From NCBI RefSeq assembly GCF_000264995.1, contig NW_006767441.1, positions 98,227-162,226 on the forward strand: 64,000 nucleotides of DNA. The letters are read 5' to 3'. This DNA is from Punctularia strigosozonata HHB-11173 SS5 (Eukaryota; Basidiomycota; Agaricomycetes; Corticiales; Punctulariaceae). The first letter of the stretch is position 1, and each line of letters starts with the position of its first letter. Made by a program: the position numbers and the translations under genes. Positions 22,660 to 32,690 of this stretch are shown piece after piece. The notes beneath the pieces are model-generated. The model was given only the letters and a program-made list of their open reading frames with translations, had not been told where the DNA came from and ran no database searches.

Positions 22660-25089
22660 TCACACCCGTTGCAGAAACGCAACCAACTCCTGTGGCAGTG
22701 CATACGACGTGAAACGAGATTCCGGATCGCCCAACTCTCCGCGAGAAATGGGATCTGCTGGGTTGTCGGCTGACGCCACATACACCAAATCCAGACTAAT
22801 GTTCCGTGCGTCCAAAACTACCCCCATCCGTCGAATAGCCAGATTGATCTCGTGGTTTGGGGACCGGCCCTTGTCGAAGGCACCAATGACACCTTGGTTG
22901 TCGGAATGGACCTTCAACCTGATGTCCGTCAATCCCTCGATGTCCAAAGCGTATACGAGGAGCTCGAGGGCCACTGCTTCTAGCCAGCCAATATGCCTGC
23001 ACTTGGATCTCCAGTCGCCAACGAGAGCCCATGCGTCCCATCGTTGGCCAAAGATGAAACCTATGCCCCAGTCTGTAGAGGCGTCGACGAACAGGTGCAT
23101 GTCTATGGTAGGCCCCCGAGGGACGAGGGAACGGAATACGCCTGGCATTTCGAGGGTCTCGCGCCACCATTCCAAAGCTGCGATCACGGCGTGGGATGGG
23201 TACTTTTTGGCGTGCGGGTTGTCGGCGAATAAGGCAGCGAAGTTGGAGAAAGCCGGGAGTCGAGAGCGTCCCGCTGGATAAGCAAAAGCAATATGGCAGA
23301 GAGAACCATGGATAGACTGGATATCATATAGCGAGCATCGGTTCTTGCGGAATGAAACCAGGAAGGCGCGTACTTTTTCCAGAAACTTCGTCCTCTTCGC
23401 GTCAGGGAGGGACACCCGTCGCTGGCTGAAATCCCAACGAAAACCAATCGAAACGCATACGTCGCCGTAGTCTTGACCCTTTGAGGCATGCCACGGGACC
23501 TGAAGGGGGGCGATGAGGTCGATCGCTGCCCGTTTGTCGTACATGTAGCATGGGGGTATTGAGTCGCTGATAGGCGCTTGCGCGCAGGTGAAATCGTCCT
23601 CATACTTGATACAAGTCCCGACGCCCAGCCGCTCCCAGATGTCTGCGATGGCATTCCCTATCATCCCGGCGTTGCTACTGGATGCTGCGCAGCCGAACGG
23701 GGCAGTGTGGTCCACAAAGAAGGAACCATCGGGTGCTCGCACGACAAACCAAGGCTTGTGGGCGGGCGCCATTGGGCATGTACGATGGAAAGCTGCGATG
23801 TCCAGCGTCATAGCCCTTGTCCCTGGCCTTGACGTCGCGATCTGCCACGCATGTATGTCAGCTCCCCGCTGAAGCGCATCTCGCCCGCACACAATGGAGA
23901 GCTCCACCCCATGCCCTGAGCGGGTCTGCCCCGCACGATAGTGCCGGGCCCCAGTCCCGTTCATCCAGCACGCGCCGCACGACAACCCTTCCCGATAAGC
24001 GGCCTCTGATGTCCGCAAGCTCCCAGAGCTGCATCGCCCGACATCCCCCAGGGAAGCGGCAAATCCTGTCCCGACAACCCCCAGGGAAGCGGCATCCATC
24101 TGGCGTATCCAGTAAAACATAGTGTTACTCACCAACTCGGCTAAATCTCGTGCGGTGCCAAAATGCGTTGGGAAGTCTTCTTTAGTGATGTGATCGTTGA
24201 CAGCGTTGAGGCCCCGTCGCTCATCCCCTTTGGACAGGTGCCGGCAGACCCGGTGTTTCTCTTTCCCTTCGTCCGTAATTGAGGTTGCGATCAGTAGCGG
24301 CGATACCATGAAAGGACCGCGTAATACTCTTTCGCATTCGGCCTGCGAATACGGCCCCGAGAAGCGTCTGGCCTCCTTTTCGCTGTGTATATATTCCCAG
24401 ATAATGTCGTCATGCCCATCGCAGGACCTCGAATTCGGAAGGATGACCGTCTGCGAGAGGACCGGAAAGGTGCCCATCGGGAAACCGTCTCTGAGGAAAC
24501 GGACGAGGAGCGGGTAGGCTGGAGATAGACCCGTCTGTTCCAGGAGGTGCCCAAAGGCCTCCGCGTCGTAAGGGGTGACAACGCGCGAGTAAACCTCCTC
24601 TTCTAGTGATGTCGTATCAGGAAGGCGTGCGCGATGGATTAGCGTGTGGGATAGATCCGGTTGGGGCTTTGCGCGTGTCTCAGGCCTCACCGGGAGGCCT
24701 GACGACACACTTGAAAGCGAGGGCGTGGTGGTTGGTGAGCCCGCAGAAGGAGCAGAAGTGTCTGTCGCCCTGTTCGGCACGATGGCAATCCGCTCCGCCC
24801 CCTTTGAGGTTGTAACGGGCGCAGAAGAACAGGCCGTTGTTGCCCTTCCCGTACGTGTTGATGTAGCATGGTTTCCCGTTGACGACCTGTGTGGCCTTGC
24901 AGGACTGGAAGGAATGTCCCGTCGCGGCGCAACGTAGACAGGTCGCCTTTGGGTCGGTCTTCTTGATGTAGTCCTTGCGGCTTGGAAAGTGGCCCGGAAA
25001 GGACGAGCCCTGGCCATTGTATGGGTGGAAACGCGGAGCGAGGGGCTGCCGCCGCGAACCGCCCTCATGGTCGCGGCGTCCGCCGTCAC
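22660..25089 (-). CDS. Reverse transcriptase/RNase H ORF of the Ngaro-like element
   Basis: Long open frame with reverse transcriptase in its middle and an RNase H-like domain toward the end (MHLFVDASTDWGIGFIFG). The first 100-odd residues overlap the Gag-like ORF in another frame and are probably not translated. This RT branch belongs to the DIRS/Ngaro order. No methyltransferase-like domain follows, which favours Ngaro over DIRS. Confidence 0.85.
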   Translation of the reverse strand: MTADAATMRAVRGGSPSLRVSTHTMARARPFRATFQAARTTSRRPTQRRPVYVAPRRDIPSSPARPHRSSTGNHATSTRTGRATTACSSAPVTTSKGAERIAIVPNRATDTSAPSAGSPTTTPSLSSVSSGLPVRPETRAKPQPDLSHTLIHRARLPDTTSLEEEVYSRVVTPYDAEAFGHLLEQTGLSPAYPLLVRFLRDGFPMGTFPVLSQTVILPNSRSCDGHDDIIWEYIHSEKEARRFSGPYSQAECERVLRGPFMVSPLLIATSITDEGKEKHRVCRHLSKGDERRGLNAVNDHITKEDFPTHFGTARDLAELVSNTMFYWIRQMDAASLGVVGTGFAASLGDVGRCSSGSLRTSEAAYREGLSCGACWMNGTGARHYRAGQTRSGHGVELSIVCGRDALQRGADIHAWQIATSRPGTRAMTLDIAAFHRTCPMAPAHKPWFVVRAPDGSFFVDHTAPFGCAASSSNAGMIGNAIADIWERLGVGTCIKYEDDFTCAQAPISDSIPPCYMYDKRAAIDLIAPLQVPWHASKGQDYGDVCVSIGFRWDFSQRRVSLPDAKRTKFLEKVRAFLVSFRKNRCSLYDIQSIHGSLCHIAFAYPAGRSRLPAFSNFAALFADNPHAKKYPSHAVIAALEWWRETLEMPGVFRSLVPRGPTIDMHLFVDASTDWGIGFIFGQRWDAWALVGDWRSKCRHIGWLEAVALELLVYALDIEGLTDIRLKVHSDNQGVIGAFDKGRSPNHEINLAIRRMGVVLDARNISLDLVYVASADNPADPISRGELGDPESRFTSYALPQELVAFLQRV

Positions 25090-25993
25090 CGTCCCCCCGT
25101 GTCCTCCTTGCCAGCTCCTCCCGCAACTCAGCGTTGCTCTTCTCCAGACGGACGTTCTCCTTCTCCTGTTTGATGTCGCGTTTGGTGAGCTCGTAGGTGG
25201 TGGTCAGCGTGGCAGCCACGAAAGTGAACGGCTGCGCCGCATAGCGACGGCGAGTGTCCATGTCGACGCGCAAGACCGCCTCAAAGTTCTCCGCGCAATC
25301 CGGGATCGTGGATAGGAGACGGAAATGTTGCTCCCATCGCGACACAAAAGGTCGGTCAGCGTACTGCTTGTAGAAAGTAAGCAGATTGTTCACGGCAACC
25401 ACCCAGTCGCCATGCTTCAGGTCAGACTCGACACCGATCTTGTCGACCACCGTTTTGTGATTGAGGTCCGCGTACAAAGGCCTCTTCTCCCCTTTATTCT
25501 TTGGGTTCGTAGCTTTCGTCGGGATCTCGTCTCCTAACATGAGCAGCTCCCACAGGTTCTTGTTGGTAAACAAGTGGAGGGGAAAGTATGCGTCCCGAGA
25601 GAGGAGGTCCTGGAACCAGTGCGGGAACCCCACCTTGCCTATCTCCCCGAAACCGACATCGTTCTCCGCGCTCAGGACCTTCAGCCTTCCAGGTACCTCG
25701 CCCGCCGCCCTTTTCTCTCTCTCATTGAGTTCAATCTCCTCCGGGAGGATCTCCACGTCCGATTCGTCGTCCGACGCCGCATTCGGATAAGCCGGGTCCC
25801 CGGCTAGGTACCTTAAATGCCTGAACTCTCGCTGATTGTTCTTCTCGTGCAGATCCTTATTCTTTTCTAAGCGGGCATCCACCGATTGCAGAGCCCACCA
25901 CTCTTTCAGCCCTTGAGAAGCGTTCGTGCGTGGAAGGCGTTCTCCTTGGGCGTTGGTGCGATGGAAAACTCGCCCGATGTTCAAGGGAGGCAT
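24680..25993 (-). CDS. Gag-like ORF of the Ngaro-like element
   Basis: First ORF of the element, with a Cys/His knuckle-like segment (CLRCAATGHSFQSC) near the C-terminus and a charged helical stretch before it. The frame is open further upstream into the terminal repeat; the Met at 25993 (MPPLNIGRVF) is the likelier start. Confidence 0.7.
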   Translation of the reverse strand: MPPLNIGRVFHRTNAQGERLPRTNASQGLKEWWALQSVDARLEKNKDLHEKNNQREFRHLRYLAGDPAYPNAASDDESDVEILPEEIELNEREKRAAGEVPGRLKVLSAENDVGFGEIGKVGFPHWFQDLLSRDAYFPLHLFTNKNLWELLMLGDEIPTKATNPKNKGEKRPLYADLNHKTVVDKIGVESDLKHGDWVVAVNNLLTFYKQYADRPFVSRWEQHFRLLSTIPDCAENFEAVLRVDMDTRRRYAAQPFTFVAATLTTTYELTKRDIKQEKENVRLEKSNAELREELARRTRGDGDGGRRDHEGGSRRQPLAPRFHPYNGQGSSFPGHFPSRKDYIKKTDPKATCLRCAATGHSFQSCKATQVVNGKPCYINTYGKGNNGLFFCARYNLKGGGADCHRAEQGDRHFCSFCGLTNHHALAFKCVVRPPGEA

Positions 25994-26068
25994 GTCGAAT
26001 GACCGATACAATAAGTATTTCGAAGAAAGACGTAAACGCGAGTCGAACGTATAGTGAACGAGCTTTAT

Positions 26069-26234
26069 CGACCAAAAACCGAAGTGGCGGCGGCGACAAG
26101 AGGTGGGATGCACCGACGCCCGCCCCGAACTCAAACCAACTACGGCGGGCGGGTGCTCCCACCCTTGTCGCCCCCTGACGCTCTCCTGTCCTCTGATAGG
26201 CGGACACTCGTACCTCGCGTCCTCCTATCGCCTA
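26069..26234. repeat. Split direct repeat A1 of the Ngaro-like element (terminal copy)
   Basis: 166 bp, apparently identical to 20849-21014. It forms the right edge of the element; host coding sequence begins at 26235. Confidence 0.85.
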
Positions 26235-27459
26235 GTGGAGAAACGCCTTCGACGTTACCGCGCCTCTTGCCCTAAGGACGTCCTGCAACGCGTTGACAGG
26301 GTCATGACACAACGGTATGTATCGACCGAGGGAATCTTGACTGTGCTCTAACCGGGACAGGTTCTTTATGGTCGATCGTCGTCGGGAGGGAGAACAGCTC
26401 CGCGAAGAGTTCAGCGTGCTCGGGTCCACGGGCAACGTAGGAGGTGTCTGGCCGTACCGGACGTCGAGCTGAATACATCGCAGGTATACACCGTCGTGAT
26501 CGACAAAGAGCCGTCCTGCAATTGTACGCGGGGCACAATCTTTTTTCCCGCTCCTATAATGACACCGTCCCGCACGCAGGCCCTGATGCACAGAAAGGAC
26601 ATACATGCAAACACGTCGTGAGTGGCTCCGAAACCGCTGCTCGCCCACGACTGACGTCCACATGCCGCAGCTCTTCGTGTTCCTCAAAGGTACTGCCAGT
26701 ATCTTCCTCGTGCGCTCTCTCCCCGCATGACGACCCGTTACACAGTTCTACATGTGCCACAGCACTCGCACGCCTGGTATCAAAGGTAACACCAAACACC
26801 ATCCACATATCCGTGATTATTGGCCAACCGAAAACCATCGCGCAGGTCCCTCCTGACACCCGAACTCGAACAGATATTCGCCAGCGCGCCCGCGGCCCCA
26901 CATGCCGTCGCCCACGCCCGCGTCCGCCAGGCGTATCTGCAAGCGACCGGCAGATCCACCACCACCGCGGCGGATGCGGACGAGGCCAGCAGCGCGAAGA
27001 AAAAGCGCCTCCCCGAAGCGGGCGACGACTGCCCGATCTGCTACGAGACGATGCACGGCGTCGCCGAGGCCACGCTCTCCTTCTGCGACGAGTGCGGAAA
27101 GGGTATCCACAAGGAGTGCTTCCAGCAGTGTACGCGCGCCCCCCCGTTCACGTCTGTCCTGCGTTTCCTTGTACTGAGACGAACCTTTTGGCGGGAAAAA
27201 GGGGCGAAACGGTCGAGCACCGTGACCTGCGTCTGGTGCCGAGCCGCATGGATCCGGCCTGGAGCATCTTCCGCCGGGCCACGCTCGGGCGGAGGATACG
27301 TGAACCTCGCCGCCGTCGCGGGCGTCAGTCCCGTACGCGACACCAGTTCATGTTCGTTTCTCTCGTTTCCATCGGTTCGTAGTTCCATGGCTCACGGTTC
27401 TCGCAGATTTCCACGGCAGGCCGGGCTACCGTCACAACTACGACTACCAAGACGACTGA
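26235..27459 (+). pseudogene. SWIM/RING zinc-finger gene, 3' part, beyond the retroelement
   Basis: Continuation of the host gene begun at 20384. Exons read VEKRLRRYRASCPKDVLQRV, FFMVDRRREGEQLREEF and YTVVIDKEPSCNC, then PDAQKGHTCKH. These last two form a SWIM zinc finger (C-x-C..C-x-H). A helical segment follows, then a RING-type finger: DDCPICYETMHGV, CDECGKGIHKECFQQC and VTCVWCRAAW. The last exon ends GRPGYRHNYDYQDD with a TGA at 27457-27459. The SWIM plus RING pairing is known in ZSWIM2/MEX-type ubiquitin ligases and in a common mushroom family. All finger residues are intact; the only lesion I see is the retroelement. Confidence 0.8.
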
Positions 27460-27615
27460 AACTCGACAAATTTTCACGTATCGCAATTGTATATGCTGTC
27501 GGCCGTGCGACGACCTCCCCCTAGTTTACCGCATAGTAGAAGAAGTAATACATGGTTCGGGTTTGGTATGAAGAAGAAACTATGCTATAGCAAACACTCG
27601 CGTGATGATACAACG

Positions 27616-27630
27616 TATATATATATATAT
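27616..27630. repeat. TA microsatellite
   Basis: Short run of TA dinucleotides just downstream of the SKN7 stop codon. Confidence 0.7.
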
Positions 27631-27643
27631 CTGCACGATCGCA

Positions 27644-30454
27644 TCACGCCACCTCCTCGAACCGGCCGCGCTTGCCGTCCCGGCCCTCGCCGTCGTCCAT
27701 CTCCATCTCGAGCGCGCGCTTGTTCATCCCGCCGGCGCCGCGATCGCCGCCGAACGAGTCCTCGCTGACCATCGTCGTCAGCAACGCCGCGTACTGCTCC
27801 TCGGTCATCCCGAACGCCTGGAGCGGGTTGATCTTGCCGCCGACGACGACGGACGCGCCGCCGGCGCCGCCGCCCGCGGAGCCGTCCGTGATCGCGTCCG
27901 CGGGGTTGGTCGTCGGGAGGTTGAGCGCCTCGAACGAGTTGGCGGCGGGGGTGAGCGGCCTCGGCACCTTGCCCGACATTTGCTGGAAGACCTTGAGGTG
28001 CATCAGGTGTTTCTAAACCGGAAAGGCGGGGTCAGCGAAAACGATACGAAAAAAACAACGACGGCGGGTCCGCGCACCTCGAGCATCTCCAGCAGGCCCT
28101 CCTTCGAGAACGGCTTGGGCAAGATATCGTTCATCCCGGAGGAATAGTACGTCATGATCTCGTTCGGCTTGCTCGCGCTGGTCATGGATATGATCGGGGT
28201 CATGTGGTCAAACTGGCGGATGAGGGACGTGGCGGAGACGCCGTCGAGCTTGGGCATGACGATGTCCATCAGCACGAGGTCGTACTTTTCGAGGTTCATC
28301 TTGTTGACGGCCGAGACGCCGTCGACGGCCACGTCCGTCGTGCACCCGAACACCTGCAAAAACTTGCTCGACAGCCTGCGCGTCACCGCGTCGTCGTCCA
28401 CGAGCAGGACCCGCGGCGGGACGGCCCAGCCGGGGACGAACGTCGACCGCCGGACGCGCAGCTTGCTCGGCGGGCGCATGAGCTCGCCGCCCGCCTCCGC
28501 CTGGCTCCGCGGTCCGTCCGCGGTCGTGGCGTCGAAGGAGGCTCCGGGTGCGCCGAGCGCGCCGACGTCGAACGTCCAGTTGCCGTTCGGGTCGTCGACC
28601 TGGCTGCGGGGGAGGAGGGAGCCGACGGTGAAGACCTGCAGACCCTCCTGCTCCGCGCCGCTCGGCATCAGAAACGGCTCGGAGCCGTCCATCCCGTTGG
28701 AGGCGGTCGGGCCAGAGGCGGCGGAGGAGGAGGAGGAGGAAGGACCGGCGGCGGCGGCTGAAGAGGTGGAGGCGACCGAGTTTTCGGCGCGGCGCTGGAG
28801 TTCCTGCATGCGCTCGATCGCCTCCTGTCGCTCGCGGGCGTGGGCCTGTCGTGCCGCCGGAGATCGCAGGTCAACATCCGTTCCGAATCCGGGTATGGCC
28901 AAGTCGAGGCTGGTACTCACCGCGCCGATGGACGACGTCGCCCCCGCGGCCGGGTCGGAGGAGGAAGAAGGGGGGATCGGGACGCCGCCGACGGCGCCCC
29001 CGCCGAGCTGGAAGGACATGCCGGCGCTCTCGGCCCGGCGCGAGATCTCGTTCATCTGGAGGAGGGAGGCACGGGCGACCTCGGATTCGGTGTAGGGGGC
29101 GCCGACGAGGCGCTGGGCGTCTTCGGCGACGATGAACTGGTTGCCGTCGGGGGTGCCGGTGCCGGGGGCGGGGAGAGCGGGGGCGTTGCCGGACTGTGAC
29201 GGGTTGGCGGACTGGAGCTTGCCTTGACGAAGGCGGGTTCGCGTCAAGCGGAGATCAGAGAGGCGGAGGAGGGCAGGAAGACGAACCGCTCTCGATCTTG
29301 AGAAAGTACTGGATGAGGTCCTTCATGACCGAGTCCTGTTGGGCCATGTTGCGCTGGAAGCCGACGATCTCGGCGAGGACGGTCTCGTACCGGGCCTCGA
29401 GGTCGCGGAGGCGGAGGATGGTGTCGTCGTTGGTCTGGCGGAGGCGGTCGACCTCGTTCTCGAGGATGGAGATGCGCTCGTAGGAGGAGCCCTCGGCGCT
29501 GGGGCCGGGGGAGCCGGACTGGGCCTTGTGGGAGGAGGAGGGGATGCCGCCGCCGGTGGACTTGCGCTGGGTGGGGACCTTGCGCTTGATGTTCTCGAGG
29601 GCCTCGGGCCGGTCGGCGTGGAAGTCAGGGTGGCGGAAGGTCCAGGAGTGTTCGCCGAACTGGTTGTCGTCGGTGTTTTTCACCTTGATAGTGGTACGTG
29701 AGAGGGGATCGATGGATGAAAGAGAGCATCGTTTTACCTTGTGAAAGTCGTACTTGTTCAGCTGACGGACAAAGGAGGCAAAGTTGGAGTGCTTGAACAT
29801 GCGCGGGAGGATCGACTTTGTAAACTCGTTCATGTCCTTGACGACGAAGCAGTCGCCGGCGGGGCCCCAGCTGACGACGTGGGCGATGGCGGGGTCCTCG
29901 AGCATCTTGAAGAGTTTTTTGACGAAATCGGAGGTGGAGGAGGCGCCCTCTTCCTGCTGGCCGTGGTTGCTGGCGGCGGCGGACTGGGGGGCGGCGTGGT
30001 CGCGGTCGGGGGGCTCGCGCGAGTGGGAGGAGGACGACTCGCGCTTGACGTCGCGACGGCGCTCGCGGCTCAGGTCTCTCCTGGGCGGGGGCAGCATCGA
30101 GTCGCTGTCTCTGCGGTGGGCCCAGGGGCTGGCGGGGCCGTGGGCATAGGGGGAGTGCGGGAGGGTGCTGGCGCTGAGCGAGGGGTGGTAGGCGGCGGGC
30201 GGGTAGCGGGCGGCGGAGGTGATGGGGGGCAGGAGGGAGGAGGCAGGGCGGGAGTAGCTCTGGGGGAAGGGCAGGTTGAGCTGGGAGGGCGAGGGGAGGG
30301 TGGGCTGCTGGGCGTAGTGGTGGAGGCGGTACTGGCTGGAGTGGTGGTCCATGTGGGGCGGGAGGCGCCTGGGCGGGGAGACGGGCGTCGGGGGCGAGCG
30401 CTCTCGGGCGGCGCGGGACCTGGGCACGAGCGGGGACGAGAAGGGGGAGGCCAT
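27644..30454 (-). CDS. SKN7: SKN7-type response regulator transcription factor
   Basis: Combines an HSF-type DNA-binding domain with a response-regulator receiver, the hallmark of fungal Skn7, which acts in oxidative and osmotic stress downstream of the Ypd1 phosphorelay. The first ~170 residues are Pro/Ser/Arg-rich and disordered. The HSF domain (~175-280) includes SDFVKKLFKMLEDPAIAHVV and FKHSNFASFVRQLNKYDFHK; a 54-bp intron follows HK. A coiled coil follows (ILENEVDRLRQTNDDTILRL). The receiver has RVLLVDDDAVTRRL, the phospho-Asp in YDLVLMDIVMPKLDG, SMTSAS and the Lys in LPKPFSKEGL. The C-terminal tail (~120 residues) is Gly/Ala-rich with an acidic end. The gene is strongly GC-rich, which opens long false frames on the other strand. 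Confidence 0.93.
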
Positions 30455-32305
30455 GGTGTGTCGTCAGCCACGGCGCGCTGGGGGTCAAAAGGCTCGCACT
30501 CACGGGGCCGGGCGCGGGTTCGAGACCTGGGCGAGTTCGCGGCGGCGGCAGAGGCTGGGCTGATGAGCGGAGGAGGCAGGAGGCGCCGTGCCTTATACGG
30601 ACGCACGCCGCATCGATCCCCGTGTACGTAACTCGTGGTGTCCGATATGTACCATCCTGCCATCCCCCGCCCGTCCCCCACCTCGTCGCCGTCCGTGCGC
30701 CCGTCCTTCTGAGCAACGCTACGCTCGACGACGCCGAGCACCGTGCGCGGAATACGCGGCGACCAGCGGCGGTCGCAGCCGCCACGACCGCGGCGCGCCC
30801 AGACCCGGCCATGACCCTGGGATCCCCCTCCCCTGCACCGGGTCTGTGCGCCAGCTTGATTTGAACGATCGTCGGTCGATACGCCATGGTAGACGCCCAT
30901 GAGACGACTCCTCCGAGCTGACCGCGAATCCAGGTCCTCTGGACGTGCAAACCCGTCCGCAGCCAGCGACCGATCCACCGAGTCCGCCCACCACCCAAAC
31001 TATCCTGCAGGGTCCTAGTCCTCGACCGTTACACGGTCCACCGCCCTCCACGACAACCTCGAGGATTTGCCACACCCACCTGCAGCCGCAAGCCCAGACG
31101 ACCTCCGTACACGGGGCGGATCGCCCTCGTTCCGGATATATGATAACGGCCCACGCACCCTTCGACTTCTTACCAACGTCGGATCGCCGCTCACCCGATA
31201 TCACGCGCTTCCCTCTCGTCCTCCCATGGTGATGTCTTCGCCAAGCACAGCCCACACAAACTCGCCCGGAAGAAACGTCTACCCCTGCTCGTGGTAGTGC
31301 CTGCTTTCCGTGCGTCTCACAGATGTCCCCGTTACCCTTCCAAAACAAAACTGAGAATCAGGGCGACGACGACGCGACGTCGGAAGCTTTCGATTCGATC
31401 GGTCGAGCTCAACGCCGCCGACGCTCCGGACAGCCTCCAACGACAAGGCGGGACGTTTTTGGCAGAGATCGCGCGCCTTCGGAGGGCGATCTGATCCAGC
31501 TCGTCCGGATTAGATGCAGTCGCCCAAGCAGAAAGCAGAAATGGAGGGGTAGGGTCGTCGGTGCGCGAACATACTTGCCCAGCCCCCCAAGCACCTACTC
31601 ACCCACCTGTCAATCAGATCGCACTCTTGCCGTCGGCCTCCACCCGGCACCCGTTAACCCTTGGGTACAACCGCCATGTCCTCCGAAGTAGTGGCCCCCG
31701 GTGCAGCTGATCCCGAGAACGCCCGAATCGGGCAGCATCGCGCGAAATACGATTCATCCCGTTCCGCGTACACGATACCACTTGGCCGCAACCTTGCCAT
31801 ATATGCTCTCTCAAAACTGTGCACGAAGGCGTTGCGGACCATCTCGTAGGATGAGCGTTGTAGCCCGCGGCGTCGCACCGGCACATGCATACGCTCGCAT
31901 AGGTTATTCCTAGTTGAACACGGACCTTCAACTGCCTGCACGGATTATATAGAACGCTTGCTCTTCCATAGGGATCTGCAAGCATGATCATTCCTTCGGA
32001 GTTTACGGGCCGCGTTACGTCTTCTCTACTTTGGACCATAACGATCGTCTACCCTATTTTCGGTAGAACGATTCCTCACTTTGTACTCGACCACGAGGAA
32101 GCCGTGATCCGACCCTTCTCTACTTCGAGTCACGACGATACCTTGCGCAGGCTAACTGTCGTTCGAGTAATGACCATACTCTGCTCAGACTACCTTCCTT
32201 CTTCGTGAAATAATGGACGACATGGTTTCGACGGCATCCCCACGTGTTCGTGCTGCTCATACATCCCTATCAACCTTCCGACGCTCATCCTCACCTCTTG
32301 GCGCC
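30455..32305. other. Gene-poor intergenic stretch upstream of SKN7
   Basis: About 1.85 kb. The proximal part (to ~30,650) is GC-rich and should hold the SKN7 promoter. Frames further out, such as 31323-31691 and 31654-31941, overlap on both strands and have no recognisable content. No gene is supported. Confidence 0.5.
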
Positions 32306-32690
32306 ATGAGCGACGGACCGACCAAGTCGACGCTCGCCCATCTGGTACGACGATGGCAAGTATTTCCTGCGGAATAATCTCCGGTGGTCGTCTCATACCA
32401 GTTCTGTCAGAGGAAACGTCATCCTTCAAGGCACCCATTTTCGCGTCTTCCGCGGCCTCCTCGCCGAGAACTCCCCCATGTTAGCGGACATGTCCGCCAT
32501 GCCGCAGCCTCCTTCGAACGAACCTGCAAGTAAGGAAGACTGCCCTGTCGTTCGCGTGCAGCGATGACTCGGAAGATCTGTTCCACGATTCGAAGCCGAT
32601 TCTTTACAGAAATCACGCCGTTCCACACGAAATCGGACCTGCCCCGTTACTAAGCGATCCTTCAGACAGTTCGTCCCAACAGCACCCCCG
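32306..32690 (+). pseudogene. Decayed BTB/POZ-domain gene
   Basis: Pieces of the basidiomycete BTB/POZ family are readable: a start MSDGPTKS, IWYDDG, then after a 50-bp intron GNVILQGTHFRVFRGLLAEN, SPMLADMSAMPQPPSNEP, and SDDSEDLFHD with IGPAPLLS. The pieces lie in different frames: the start is out of phase with IWYDDG (change near 32345), and CPVVRV is out of phase with SDDSEDLF (change near 32555). The C-terminal half of the family is not recognisable downstream. The intact relative at 47301-48407 shows the expected order (WFDDG, RFYRGMLARQSDVLHDMF). Most likely a dead duplicate. Confidence 0.6.

Larger units (their letters stand above)
20636..26234 (-). mobile_element. Tyrosine-recombinase retrotransposon, Ngaro/PAT-like (DIRS order)
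   Basis: A 5.6-kb element transcribed from the minus strand. In its own orientation the layout is: terminal repeat; Gag-like ORF; reverse transcriptase/RNase H ORF; tyrosine recombinase ORF; then an internal block of repeats. The repeats are split direct repeats in the pattern A1-ORFs-B1-A2-B2, typical of Ngaro and PAT elements; DIRS proper has inverted repeats. Both repeat pairs look identical by eye and all three ORFs are open, so the copy looks whole and young. No target-site duplication longer than about 3 bp is visible, as expected when a tyrosine recombinase does the joining. It sits inside a host SWIM/RING gene. Confidence 0.88.

Noticed and set aside
20636-26234. Reading the split-repeat element as an LTR retrotransposon or Crypton
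   Set aside because: Repeats are split direct repeats rather than a simple LTR pair, and a reverse transcriptase accompanies the tyrosine recombinase; Cryptons lack reverse transcriptase.
30519-30530. GGTTCGAGACC, matching the tRNA B-box consensus
   Set aside because: Flanking bases cannot form a T-arm stem or an acceptor stem, and no A-box lies at the right distance.
29625-30998. 457-codon minus-strand frame over the SKN7 5' half
   Set aside because: Pro/Arg-rich off-frame reading of the GC-rich SKN7 exon; the HSF-domain frame is the real one.
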